This document shows, piece after piece, positions 41,520 through 49,278 of a stretch of DNA of 64,000 nt (position 1 is the first letter of the stretch; the number at the start of each line of letters is the position of its first letter). The DNA lies in assembly GCA_016721825.1 (NCBI GenBank), contig JADKHI010000002.1, positions 434,001-498,000 of the forward strand, written 5' to 3'. The notes beneath the pieces were generated by a model, which did no database searches, was not told the DNA's origin, and saw only the letters and a list, made by a program, of their open reading frames with translations. This stretch comes from Flavobacteriales bacterium. Its GTDB lineage: Bacteria; Bacteroidota; Bacteroidia; Flavobacteriales_F; PHOS-HE28. The position numbers and the translations under genes are program-made.

Positions 41520-42620
41520 TCAGAAACGAAGTCCCGCCTGCTTCATGCTGCGGATGCGTTGTTCAGCGGCCTGATTGGCGGCCAGGTAGGTGGGGATGTT
41601 CTCCTCAGCGCTGCGCTTGAAGATCGAGAGCGCGGTGTTGTAGATGTTCTCGGTCTGGTTGAGCGCCGCCTTGCGGTTGTAGCCCTTCCTTTCCCACGCG
41701 CAGTTGATGATGCCACCGGCGTTGATCAAGTAGTCCGGTGCGTATAGGATGCCGCGCTTCATCACCTCCGGACCGTGCACCACCTCGTTGGCGAGCTGGT
41801 TGTTGGCTGCTCCGGCGATCACGCTGCACTTCAGCTTCGGCAGGGTCTCATCGTTCACCGTGGCGCCCAGCGCGCAGGGTGAATAGATGTCCATGTCGAG
41901 GTCGTAGATCTCGTTGGGCTTCACGATAGTGATGGACGGATGCTCGGCCTTGATGGCGGCGAGCTTGTCGTCGTGAATGTCGGTCAGGAACACCTTCGCA
42001 CCATCCTTCGCCAGATAGCCCACAAGGCCGCGGCCCACATTACCGGCACCTTGAATGGCCACCTTACGGCCGTTGAGGTCATCGTTGCCGTAAGCCGTCT
42101 TGGCAGCGGCCTTCATACCGCAGTACACACCGTAGGCAGTGACCGGGCTGGGGTCGCCGCTACCACCCATTTCCTCAGGCAGACCCGCCACGTTGTTGGT
42201 CTCCTTGCGGATGTTCACCATCTCGGCGGTGCTCATGCCCACGTCCTCCGCGGTGATGTAGCGACCGTTCAGGCTGTCCACGAAGCGGCCGAAGCGGCGG
42301 AACATGGCTTCGGTCTTATCCGTGCGGGCGTCGCCGATGATCACGGCCTTGCCACCGCCCAGGTCCAGTCCGGCCAGCGCGCTCTTGTAGGTCATGCCAC
42401 GGCTCAGGCGGAGCACGTCGTGCAAAGCCTCAGCCTCGGTGGCGTAGGGCCACATGCGGGTGCCGCCCAATGCAGGACCGAGCGTGGTGTCGTGGATGGC
42501 GATGATGGACCGCAGGCCGGTGGTGCGATCGAAACAGAAGAGCACCTCCTCGTGCTCGTATTCTTCCATACGGCCAAGCACCAATGTGCCTTCGGCGTTC
42601 TTTGTGGAGGTCAGGACCAT
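41520..42620 (-). CDS. Leucine (Glu/Leu/Phe/Val) dehydrogenase
   Basis: 366 residues; NAD-dependent oxidative deamination of branched-chain amino acids. Features: PALGGTRMWPY; the substrate-binding and catalytic Lys in GMTYKSALAGLDLGGGKAV; AEDVGMSTAEM; and the Rossmann motif KVAIQGAGNVGRGLVGYL (GxGxxG). Length and order of motifs match leucine dehydrogenase rather than the longer glutamate enzymes. It lies upstream of nusB on the same strand with a 43-base gap. Preference for leucine over phenylalanine or valine is inferred from family resemblance. Confidence 0.9.
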   Translation of the reverse strand: MVLTSTKNAEGTLVLGRMEEYEHEEVLFCFDRTTGLRSIIAIHDTTLGPALGGTRMWPYATEAEALHDVLRLSRGMTYKSALAGLDLGGGKAVIIGDARTDKTEAMFRRFGRFVDSLNGRYITAEDVGMSTAEMVNIRKETNNVAGLPEEMGGSGDPSPVTAYGVYCGMKAAAKTAYGNDDLNGRKVAIQGAGNVGRGLVGYLAKDGAKVFLTDIHDDKLAAIKAEHPSITIVKPNEIYDLDMDIYSPCALGATVNDETLPKLKCSVIAGAANNQLANEVVHGPEVMKRGILYAPDYLINAGGIINCAWERKGYNRKAALNQTENIYNTALSIFKRSAEENIPTYLAANQAAEQRIRSMKQAGLRF

Positions 42621-42715
42621 GGATGCGGATCGTTTAGGGGCGGGGTGGGCGTGGTCACCGTTCGATCGTCGCGCTTGTGCATCCGGTCAAAGAGGTCCTC
42701 AACGCTGGTCCCGCC

Positions 42716-42723
42716 TACTTTTG
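42716..42723 (+). promoter_or_regulatory. -7 promoter element of the ABC exporter (TACTTTTG)
   Basis: Exact match to TAnnTTTG, 66 bases before ATG 42790 in the divergent gap with leucine dehydrogenase. No good -33 box at 19-21 bases. Confidence 0.5.
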
Positions 42724-42789
42724 TGACGTTCTCGTGCGGCCCTTTTGCTTTTTGGGCGGCCCAAAAGTAGCACGTTCCCCATCACCTCC

Positions 42790-44790
42790 ATGCGCTCACT
42801 GCTAGCGTTGAACCCTTATTTCCGCAGGTACCGTGGAAGGCTGCTTCTGGGGGTGCTCTTCGTGGCGCTCAGCAGCCTTTTCTCGGTGATCGCTCCGCAG
42901 GTGGTGCGTGGCGCCTTCGATCTGATCGCGGCCGGCATCAAGCAGCGGGAAGTTCCGCTGGACCAGCGCCACATCGCCGTACCGGAGCAACTGGAAAGTT
43001 GGCTCGGGTGGACCGGCATCGACCTGCAGAGCTGGCTCTCGGGTCCCTTGGACAATGCCTCGATCGACTCGAAGGTCATGAGCTTCGCGGCGCTCTACGC
43101 GGGCATCTTCATCGCCTTCACGCTTTTGCAGGGCTTCTTCATGTTCCTCATGCGGCAGACCATCATCGTGATGAGCCGGTTGGTGGAGTACGACATGAAG
43201 AACGACGTGTTCCTGCATTACGAACGGCTGGACCGGGCCTTCTACAAGCGGAACAGCACGGGTGACCTGATGAACCGCATCAGCGAGGACGTGGGCAAGG
43301 TGCGCATGTACGTGGGTCCGGCCGTCATGTACATCCTGCAGATGATCGTGACCACGGTGATGACCGTGTGGGTGATGGTGCAGGTGAACGGGGAGCTCAC
43401 CCTTTACGCACTTCTGCCCCTGCCCCTGCTCTCCGTGGTGATCTACTACGTCAGCGACATCATCAACAAGCGCAGCCTGGAGGTGCAGAAGCAACAGAGC
43501 CGCTTGAGCACCCTGGCGCAGGAATCGTTCAGCGGGGTGCGTGTGCTGAAAGCCTACGCCAAGGAGGACATGGCCGCCGAACGGTTCAAGCGCGCAGCGA
43601 ACGACTACCGCAAGAGCAGCTTGGCCCAAGCCAAGGTCGACGCGCTCTTCATGCCGGCCATGATGCTGCTGATCGGCCTCAGCACGGTGCTCGTGATCTT
43701 CATCGGTGGCCTCATGCTGATGCGCGGCGACAGCGCCGTGACCGTGGGCAACCTCGCGGAGTTCACGCTTTACGTGCAGAAGCTAACGTGGCCCTTCGCG
43801 AGCCTCGGCTGGATCACAAGCCAAGTGCAACAGGCCGCAGCCAGCATGACCCGGGTGAACGAATTCCTTGATACCGAACCCGAGATCGTCAACGAAGGCG
43901 ATGCGCTGGAGACCTTGAAAGGAGCCATCACGTTCGACCGCGTCAGCTTCACGTACCCCGATACGGGGATCCAGGCGTTGGACAACGTTTCGTTCCATGT
44001 GCCTGCGGGAAGCACCCTGGCCATCGTCGGTCACACCGGCAGCGGCAAGAGCACCATCGCGGACCTCATCGGCAGGCAGTTCGACACCAGCTCGGGCGAA
44101 GTACGGATCGACGGTGTTCCCATCCGGACCATCGCCTTGGAGAAACTCCGCAGCCAGCTCGGCTTCGTACCGCAGGACGTTTTCCTGTTCAGCGATAGCA
44201 TCCGGAACAACATTGCGTTCAGCCTTGATAAGGAGTTGGCAGTGGGCAGCGGGCAGTTCGCAAGCGAGCCTGCGAGCGCATCTGCGCCCATCCATCGTCA
44301 AGGAGCATCGCCCGCCAGCCATTCATCTGCGCCCTCTGCGTCATCTGCGGCTTCCATTCAAGCTCGTGTTGAGCAAGCCGCCCGGATCGCCCAGGTACAC
44401 GACAACATCACGGGTTTCCCGCAGGGCTACGACACGTTGTTGGGCGAACGGGGTGTGACCTTGAGCGGCGGGCAGAAGCAGCGCGTCAGCATTGCGCGGG
44501 CCATCATCCGGCGACCGAAGATCCTGGTCTTCGACGATCCGTTGAGCGCTGTGGACACCGCCACGGAAGAAGCGATCCTCCGCGACCTGGAGCAGGTAAT
44601 GACCGGTCGCACCACTGTGATCATCAGCCACCGGATCAGTGCAGTGAAGGACGCGGACCACATTCTGGTGCTGGAACAGGGCCGCGTGGTGGAGGAAGGG
44701 CGACATGCTGAGCTGATCGCGCACGGCGGCAACTACGCCCACTTGCACGAAGAGCAGTTGCTGGAGGAGGCGCGGCCGGAATTGGGGTGA
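42790..44790 (+). CDS. ABC exporter, fused membrane and ATPase domains, with a low-complexity insertion in the ATPase
   Basis: 666 residues from ATG 42790. Six transmembrane helices (about 15-310) precede one nucleotide-binding domain: Walker A GHTGSGKST (about 416), Q-loop LGFVPQDVFLFSD, signature TLSGGQKQRVSIARA (about 557), Walker B ILVFDDPLSAVD and H-loop TVIISHRIS. The residue after Walker B is Asp, not the usual catalytic Glu, as in MdlA/YheI-type exporters. Between the Q-loop and signature lies about 40 residues rich in Ala, Ser and Gly (FASEPASASAPIHRQGASPA and on), encoded by tandem-like ATCTGCG and GGCAGTG words. Likely exports a lipid or hydrophobic compound. Confidence 0.9.
   Translation: MRSLLALNPYFRRYRGRLLLGVLFVALSSLFSVIAPQVVRGAFDLIAAGIKQREVPLDQRHIAVPEQLESWLGWTGIDLQSWLSGPLDNASIDSKVMSFAALYAGIFIAFTLLQGFFMFLMRQTIIVMSRLVEYDMKNDVFLHYERLDRAFYKRNSTGDLMNRISEDVGKVRMYVGPAVMYILQMIVTTVMTVWVMVQVNGELTLYALLPLPLLSVVIYYVSDIINKRSLEVQKQQSRLSTLAQESFSGVRVLKAYAKEDMAAERFKRAANDYRKSSLAQAKVDALFMPAMMLLIGLSTVLVIFIGGLMLMRGDSAVTVGNLAEFTLYVQKLTWPFASLGWITSQVQQAAASMTRVNEFLDTEPEIVNEGDALETLKGAITFDRVSFTYPDTGIQALDNVSFHVPAGSTLAIVGHTGSGKSTIADLIGRQFDTSSGEVRIDGVPIRTIALEKLRSQLGFVPQDVFLFSDSIRNNIAFSLDKELAVGSGQFASEPASASAPIHRQGASPASHSSAPSASSAASIQARVEQAARIAQVHDNITGFPQGYDTLLGERGVTLSGGQKQRVSIARAIIRRPKILVFDDPLSAVDTATEEAILRDLEQVMTGRTTVIISHRISAVKDADHILVLEQGRVVEEGRHAELIAHGGNYAHLHEEQLLEEARPELG
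44231..44360 (+). repeat. Repeat-derived insertion inside the ABC exporter ATPase domain
   Basis: An in-frame stretch with TTGGCAGTGGGCAGCGGGCA near 44235-44254 and repeated ATCTGCGCC / CTCTGCGTC / ATCTGCGG words (44279-44288, 44333-44349). Such words are typical of intergenic repeats, not of ABC ATPases. Flanking sequence on both sides is normal exporter sequence. Confidence 0.5.
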
Positions 44791-44802
44791 GCAACCTGAC
44801 CC

Positions 44803-44832
44803 TTGCCCATCCCGGCGGTCCTTCTATATTTG
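44803..44832 (+). promoter_or_regulatory. Promoter of the DUF3276 gene (TTG-N19-TATATTTG)
   Basis: TTG (44803-44805), 19-base spacer, then TATATTTG (44825-44832), an exact TAnnTTTG. This is one of the best full promoters in the window, 31 bases before the ATG at 44864. Confidence 0.65.
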
Positions 44833-44863
44833 GTTCAGGAAGAGACCTTTACCCGACCCGAAC

Positions 44864-45232
44864 ATGGCCGACGATCGCGAGGATGTGTACTCGAAAGCCG
44901 TACGCGCAGGCAAGCGCACGTACTTCTTCGACGTGAAGAGCACCCGGGGCCGGGACCTGTACCTGACCATCACGGAGAGCAAGAAGCACACGAACGACGA
45001 CGGTTCGGCCACCTACGAGAAACACAAGATCTTCCTGTACAAGGAGGACTTTGAGAAGTTCCTCGAAGGTTACAAGGACGCTGTGGCCGAGATCGAACGG
45101 CTAAAGGCCGGTGGTGACTTCGTGCAGCGGGAAGAGCCTCGTCGCGAAGATCCGCATGGTACGGAACCAGGGCCTACGGAAGGTGGTTCGCGCTACACCG
45201 ATGTCGACTTCGACGATCTGGACAAGAAGTAG
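44864..45232 (+). CDS. DUF3276 / PUR-family nucleic-acid-binding protein
   Basis: 122 residues. The PUR-like domain (about 8-75) contains YSKAVRAGKRTYFFDVKSTR, DLYLTITESKKH and KHKIFLYKEDFEKFLEGYKD, the standard DUF3276 text of Bacteroidota. Relatives bind single-stranded DNA and RNA through a Whirly-like fold. The C-terminal third is acidic and disordered (REEPRREDPHGTEPGPTEGG) and ends in DDLDKK. A strong promoter precedes it. The last codons and stop (GGACAAGAAGTAG) are repeated 70 bases downstream at 45303-45315, around a GC-rich palindromic segment. Confidence 0.92.
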   Translation: MADDREDVYSKAVRAGKRTYFFDVKSTRGRDLYLTITESKKHTNDDGSATYEKHKIFLYKEDFEKFLEGYKDAVAEIERLKAGGDFVQREEPRREDPHGTEPGPTEGGSRYTDVDFDDLDKK

Positions 45233-45315
45233 TTTCTCCGGGCGGTCGCGTTCCGGCGCTCCCCCCCTGGCTGCGGGCGCGGGGCCAACGCGGCTTCCGA
45301 CCGGACAAGAAGTAG
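45220..45315. repeat. GC-rich palindromic element flanked by 13-bp direct repeats
   Basis: GGACAAGAAGTAG occurs at 45220-45232 (end of the DUF3276 gene, including its stop) and again at 45303-45315. The 70 bases between are very GC-rich and partly palindromic (CGCGTT at 45247-45252 against AACGCG at 45287-45292, with CCCCCC and GCGCGGGG in the middle). The arrangement looks like a small inserted element with target-site duplication. Confidence 0.5.
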
Positions 45316-45318
45316 ATC

Positions 45319-45846
45319 TCAGCGTTTCCGCAGCAGGTCGATCACATCATGGAGCTGCTTCAGTGCTCGCTCGTCCACCACTTCGCCTTGGGCGTTAAGG
45401 ACGTTATCGATGGCGCTGAGCTTGGGTTTCATCCACAGCACATCCACCCGTAGGTAGTTGAGGATCGCTTGGAAGTGATCGAGGCCGCGCAAGTTGCCGG
45501 CATGTCCGTCGCTGATGCCCACGAGCGCTGCGTGCTTGCCGTGAAAGTCGCGCGGATGAGCTGAATCGATCAACACCTTCAGCATGCCGGGGAAGCTGCC
45601 GTTGTATTCGGGGATCACGAAAAGCAGCTTGTCGAAGGGCGTGATGTGACGCTGGATCAGCCGGCGTACGTCGGGAGCATCGCCGCCGTAGAGCCCCAGG
45701 TGATCGAGGTCGCGGGGCAGGCTGCGCAAGGAAAGCAGCTCGTTCACCACGCCCAATTCGGTCAAGAGGACCTGGATGTGGCGGGCCACTTGTTCCGTGC
45801 GGCTGTCGGGGCGGTCGGTGCCGCTGATAATGCTGATGCCTGACAT
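45319..45846 (-). CDS. NADPH-dependent FMN reductase family protein
   Basis: 175 residues from ATG 45846 (an alternative ATG lies four codons upstream). Flavodoxin-like fold: phosphate-binding loop SGTDRPDSRTEQVARHI near the N-terminus, FVIPEYNGSFPGMLKVLID (the PEYN(G/A)S motif that binds the flavin) and ALVGISDGHAGNLRG. Such enzymes reduce FMN, quinones, azo dyes or chromate with NAD(P)H in the cytoplasm; the natural substrate cannot be deduced. It converges with the DUF3276 gene, with the duplicated repeat element between them. Confidence 0.88.
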   Translation of the reverse strand: MSGISIISGTDRPDSRTEQVARHIQVLLTELGVVNELLSLRSLPRDLDHLGLYGGDAPDVRRLIQRHITPFDKLLFVIPEYNGSFPGMLKVLIDSAHPRDFHGKHAALVGISDGHAGNLRGLDHFQAILNYLRVDVLWMKPKLSAIDNVLNAQGEVVDERALKQLHDVIDLLRKR

Positions 45847-45901
45847 ATCGGTGTTCAAAAGTCGGTGCTTTTATCAACAGTCCTGAACGCGAATGCGATC
45901 C

Positions 45902-45909
45902 TACTTTAG
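45902..45909 (+). promoter_or_regulatory. Possible -7 promoter element upstream of parAB (TACTTTAG)
   Basis: Seven of eight matches to TAnnTTTG, 206 bases before the parA start. No -33 box at the proper distance. The long leader between it and parA shows no gene or clear structure. Confidence 0.35.
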
Positions 45910-46115
45910 CCGCCGTTCGAAAACGTTGACCCAACGCTTACGACCAAGTCCTCAGCATGCGCCTTCCCAACTGCTTCCTGATCACACTGGCCCCACAACA
46001 GGTTTCACGGCTTCGTTGTTCGTCGGGGCCGAAGAGCTTGGCACAGTTCATCTGAGCAACCTCCTTGAATGATCACCCCACGATAACGTCCCCCAACCCG
46101 CAAACGAACCGACAC

Positions 46116-46931
46116 ATGGCCAAGATCATTTCCATCGTGAACCAGAAAGGCGGTGTGGGCAAGACCACCACGGCCATCAACCTGGCCGCCTGCTTCGGCG
46201 TGCTGGAGCGTCGCACCCTGCTGGTGGACGCCGACCCGCAGGCCAACGCCACCAGCGGCACGGGCTATGATCCGCGCAACGTGAAGGCCAGCATCTACGA
46301 GTGCATCATCAACGGCACTCCGGCGGTGGATGTGATCCTGAACACCGACAACCCGAACCTTGATCTGCTGCCCGGCCACATCGACCTGGTGGGCGCCGAG
46401 ATCGAGATGATCGACATGCCCGAGCGCGAGAAGCAGATGAAGAAGGTGCTGGAGCCGCTGCGCGACCTGTACGACCTCATCATCATCGACTGCAGCCCCA
46501 GCCTGGGCCTGGTAACGGTGAACAGCCTCTGCGCCAGTGACAGTGTGATCGTGCCGGTGCAGTGCGAGTACTTCGCGCTGGAAGGTCTCGGTAAGTTGCT
46601 CAACACCATCAAGATCGTGCAGCAGCGCTTGAACCCCGAGCTCAGCATCGAGGGCATGCTGCTCACCATGTACGACAGCCGCCTGCGCCTGGCGAACCAA
46701 GTGGTGGATGAGGTGAAGACCCACTTCCAGCAACTGGTGTTCGATACGGTGATCCACCGCAACGTGGCCTTGGGCGAGGCGCCGAGCCACGGGCAGACCA
46801 TCATCATGCACGACGCGAGCAGCAAAGGCGCGGTGAACTACCTCAACCTGGCACGCGAGATCCTTCAGAAGAACAGCATGACGCGTATTCCGGACAGTGA
46901 GCGCATCGTTGCCATCGAACAGGAACAATGA
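46116..46931 (+). CDS. parA: Chromosome partitioning ATPase ParA (Soj)
   Basis: 271 residues from ATG 46116; the frame continues upstream without similarity. Deviant Walker A in IISIVNQKGGVGKTTTAINL, the ADPQANATSG loop, DLIIIDCSPSLGL and the RNVALGEAPSHGQ segment define a ParA/Soj partition ATPase. It binds nucleoid DNA non-specifically in its ATP form and moves ParB-parS complexes to segregate chromosomes. parB follows with a 4-base overlap (ATGA). Confidence 0.95.
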   Translation: MAKIISIVNQKGGVGKTTTAINLAACFGVLERRTLLVDADPQANATSGTGYDPRNVKASIYECIINGTPAVDVILNTDNPNLDLLPGHIDLVGAEIEMIDMPEREKQMKKVLEPLRDLYDLIIIDCSPSLGLVTVNSLCASDSVIVPVQCEYFALEGLGKLLNTIKIVQQRLNPELSIEGMLLTMYDSRLRLANQVVDEVKTHFQQLVFDTVIHRNVALGEAPSHGQTIIMHDASSKGAVNYLNLAREILQKNSMTRIPDSERIVAIEQEQ

Positions 46932-47818
46932 CCAAGAAACGAGGGCTCGGGCGCGGATTGAGCGCCCTGCTGGAAGACCCCGGCACCGACATCACTTCCC
47001 CGGCCGCATCGGGTGACGTCTCCCCTTCCCGCACAGCGGGCAGTGTGGCGGCCATCCCCATCGCGCACATCGAGCCGAACCCCTTTCAGCCCCGCACCAC
47101 CTTCAGCAAAGAGGCGTTGGTGGAACTGGCGCAGAGCATCCGCGAACTGGGCGTGATCCAGCCGGTCACCGTGCGCAAGCTGGGCTACGACCGCTACCAG
47201 CTGATCAGCGGTGAGCGCCGCTTCCGCGCCAGCCAGATCGCAGGCCTGGTCGAGATCCCCGCCTTCATCCGCATCGCCAACGACGAGGCCATGCTGGAGA
47301 TGGCGTTGGTGGAGAACATCCAGCGCGAGGACCTCGACGCCATTGAGGTGGCCATTAGTTTCAAGCGTCTGTTGGACGAGGTGAACCTGACGCAGGAACT
47401 GCTGAGCGAGAAGGTGGGTAAGGACCGCACAACGGTCACCAACTACCTGCGCCTGCTGAAGCTTCCACCGGAGATCCAGATCGGCATCCGCAACAAGCAG
47501 ATCGGCATGGGCCACGCCCGCGCCCTCATCAGCATCAGCGATCCCGACCGGCAGCTGGAACTGTACCAGAAGATCGTGGAGAGCCAGTTGAGCGTACGGG
47601 CCGTTGAGGACCTCGCCCGCCACAGCACCACCGGCGGTCGCATTCCGACCGGCTCCGCGCTCAGTGCCGCACCCTTCAAGCAGTTCAGCAAGGACCTGGG
47701 CCAGCACTTCGGCACCCGCGTGGTGGTGAAAGGCAATGCTTCAGGCAAAGGCCGCATCGAGATCACCTTCAAGAACGAGGAGGAACTGGAGCGCATCAAG
47801 GCGCTGCTGGCGCGATAG
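46928..47818 (+). CDS. parB: Chromosome partitioning protein ParB (Spo0J)
   Basis: 296 residues. The N-terminus KKRGLGRGLSALL is the ParA-stimulating arm. CTP-binding boxes follow: HIEPNPFQPRTTF, LGVIQPVTVRK, RYQLISGERRFRASQIAG and MALVENIQREDLDAIE. The helix-turn-helix region is LSEKVGKDRTTVTNYLRLLKLP, and the C-terminal dimer domain reads GKGRIEITFKNEEELERIKAL. It loads on parS and slides as a CTP clamp. A half-match to parS (GTTTCACG) occurs at 46003-46010 upstream of parA, but a full site was not found. Confidence 0.95.
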   Translation: MTKKRGLGRGLSALLEDPGTDITSPAASGDVSPSRTAGSVAAIPIAHIEPNPFQPRTTFSKEALVELAQSIRELGVIQPVTVRKLGYDRYQLISGERRFRASQIAGLVEIPAFIRIANDEAMLEMALVENIQREDLDAIEVAISFKRLLDEVNLTQELLSEKVGKDRTTVTNYLRLLKLPPEIQIGIRNKQIGMGHARALISISDPDRQLELYQKIVESQLSVRAVEDLARHSTTGGRIPTGSALSAAPFKQFSKDLGQHFGTRVVVKGNASGKGRIEITFKNEEELERIKALLAR

Positions 47819-47836
47819 TTGCCGGTTCCGCGTGCC

Positions 47837-48415
47837 ATGTCCACCGCTACGCTACGCACGCTGCTGCTCGGTCTTGGGTGCGGTGTGCTGATCGGTGTCA
47901 GCGGGCAGGACAGTACGCTTCGGATCACCACGGCGGACACCGTTCCGGCCAAACAACTGGACTGGCGGCTTCGGCACACACCAGGACGAGCGGGGCTCTA
48001 CTCGGCCTTGCTCCCGGGTGCAGGCCAGGCTTACAACCACAAGTATTGGAAGGTTCCCATCGTGTGGGGCGCCATTGGCACCAGCATTTACTTCGTGCAG
48101 CGGAACACCCGCGAATACGAGCGCTACAAGGATGCCTACGTTGCGTTGGTGGACGGTGACCCCACCACGACCGATGAGTTCAACGGTGCCTACACCTCGG
48201 ATGCCGTGCTGGACGTTGCCGAGACTTACCGCAAGTGGCGGGACTGGAGCTACATCGCGCTGGCGGGATCCTACATCCTGAACATCATGGATGCCTCCGT
48301 GGATGCGCACTTCACCCGTTTCGATGTGGGGCGCGACCTTTCGCTGCAGGTGATGCCATACGCTCCGATGACCGCTCGTGGAACCGTTGGGCTGAGCCTG
48401 CTGGCCACCTTCTAA
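47837..48415 (+). CDS. DUF5683 family membrane protein
   Basis: 192 residues from ATG 47837. Signal or anchor at the N-terminus (LRTLLLGLGCGVLIGVSGQ), then the conserved DUF5683 core: TPGRAGLYSALLPGAGQAYN, KYWKVPIVWGAIGTSIYF, NTREYERYKDAYVAL, YRKWRDWSYIALAGSYILNI and MDASVDAHFTRFDV. Several hydrophobic segments suggest two or three membrane passes. DUF5683 usually follows parB and precedes dapB in Bacteroidota, as here, but its function is unknown. Confidence 0.9.
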   Translation: MSTATLRTLLLGLGCGVLIGVSGQDSTLRITTADTVPAKQLDWRLRHTPGRAGLYSALLPGAGQAYNHKYWKVPIVWGAIGTSIYFVQRNTREYERYKDAYVALVDGDPTTTDEFNGAYTSDAVLDVAETYRKWRDWSYIALAGSYILNIMDASVDAHFTRFDVGRDLSLQVMPYAPMTARGTVGLSLLATF

Positions 48416-48436
48416 CTTCGGCGCCCACAGCATCGC

Positions 48437-49192
48437 ATGAACATCGCCCTTTACGGAACCGGGAAAATGGGCCGCGCCATCGAGGAGGTGGCCCTGAAGC
48501 GCGGGCACACTGTTGGCCTGAAGGTGAACGCCACCAACGCAGGTTCCCCACCCACCGGAATGGACGTGGCGATCGAGTTCAGTAAGCCGGACCAAGCACT
48601 GACCAACATGCGTCTCTGTCTGGAGGCCGGGGTGCCGGTGGTGGTGGGTACCACGGGCTGGTACGAGCACCTTTCCGAAGTGAAAGCGATGGTTGAGCAT
48701 TCGAAGGGTACGCTTCTGTGGGCCAGCAACTTCAGCATCGGCGTCAACCTCTTCTTCCGGGTGAACAAGTACCTGGCCCGGTTGATGGATCACCAGTCCG
48801 GTTACGCGGTCCACATGGATGAGGTACACCACGTGCACAAGCTGGATGCGCCGAGCGGAACGGCGATCACCTTGGCGCGGGACATCGACCTGAACACGCA
48901 ACGGTATTCGGGGTGGCAGCTCAAGGGTCAGGTGCAGGCGCAGGGGCATACGGATCTTGGTCCTGGTCCTGCTCCTGCTCCTGCCCCTGGTCCTGTGCCC
49001 ATCAGCAGCGAGCGCACCGGCGAAGTGCCCGGCAAGCACAGCGTGACCTGGACCAGCGCCGAGGACAAGATCACCATCACCCACGATGCCTTTGGTCGCA
49101 TGGGCTTCGCTACCGGAGCCGTTGTGGCCGCCGAATGGCTCAAGGGCAGACTAGGGCTTTTCACCATGGATGATGTGCTCAGCATGCATTGA
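48437..49192 (+). CDS. dapB: 4-hydroxy-tetrahydrodipicolinate reductase, with a Pro/Ala/Gly microsatellite insertion
   Basis: 251 residues; reduces hydroxytetrahydrodipicolinate in lysine and diaminopimelate synthesis. NAD(P) loop MNIALYGTGKMGRAIEEVA; VVGTTGWYE; substrate motif HVHKLDAPSGTAITLA (catalytic His and Lys); and C-terminal FGRMGFATGAVVAAEWL. Near residue 175-190 the text GPGPAPAPAPGP is encoded by GGTCCT/GCTCCT repeats at about 48959-49000, inserted in a surface loop just before the conserved ISSERTGEVPGKHSV. It is 21 bases after DUF5683 and ends four bases into the frame of a non-used start before lepB. Confidence 0.93.
   Translation: MNIALYGTGKMGRAIEEVALKRGHTVGLKVNATNAGSPPTGMDVAIEFSKPDQALTNMRLCLEAGVPVVVGTTGWYEHLSEVKAMVEHSKGTLLWASNFSIGVNLFFRVNKYLARLMDHQSGYAVHMDEVHHVHKLDAPSGTAITLARDIDLNTQRYSGWQLKGQVQAQGHTDLGPGPAPAPAPGPVPISSERTGEVPGKHSVTWTSAEDKITITHDAFGRMGFATGAVVAAEWLKGRLGLFTMDDVLSMH
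48959..49000 (+). repeat. Hexanucleotide-like tandem repeat inside dapB
   Basis: Repeats of GGTCCT, GCTCCT and GCCCCT in phase with the codons give GPGPAPAPAPGP. The unit length of 6 keeps the frame when copy number changes. Confidence 0.5.
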
Positions 49193-49199
49193 TGGCTCA

Positions 49200-49228
49200 C
49201 GGTCGGCCCGGTGGGTCGACGCAACAGG
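49200..49228. repeat. REP-like hairpin repeat, copy 2
   Basis: GTCGGCCC-GGT-GGGTCGAC followed by GCAACAGG, 7 of 8 stem pairs plus a wobble. It shares GTGGGTCGACGCnACAGG with copy 1 at 21171-21198. It lies in the gap between dapB and the first lepB. Confidence 0.4.
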
Positions 49229-49278
49229 ATCTTCGACCGAACCGCACCACCACTGACCCGATCTTTCAACCCGAACTC

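Noticed and set aside
46003..46010. parS site upstream of parA
   Set aside because: Only the left half GTTTCACG matches; the right half does not continue the palindrome, so a functional parS is not supported.
45847..46115. Origin of replication next to parAB
   Set aside because: Only a single poor DnaA-like word (TTATCAACA) is seen; no cluster of boxes, no AT-rich unwinding region and no dnaA gene.
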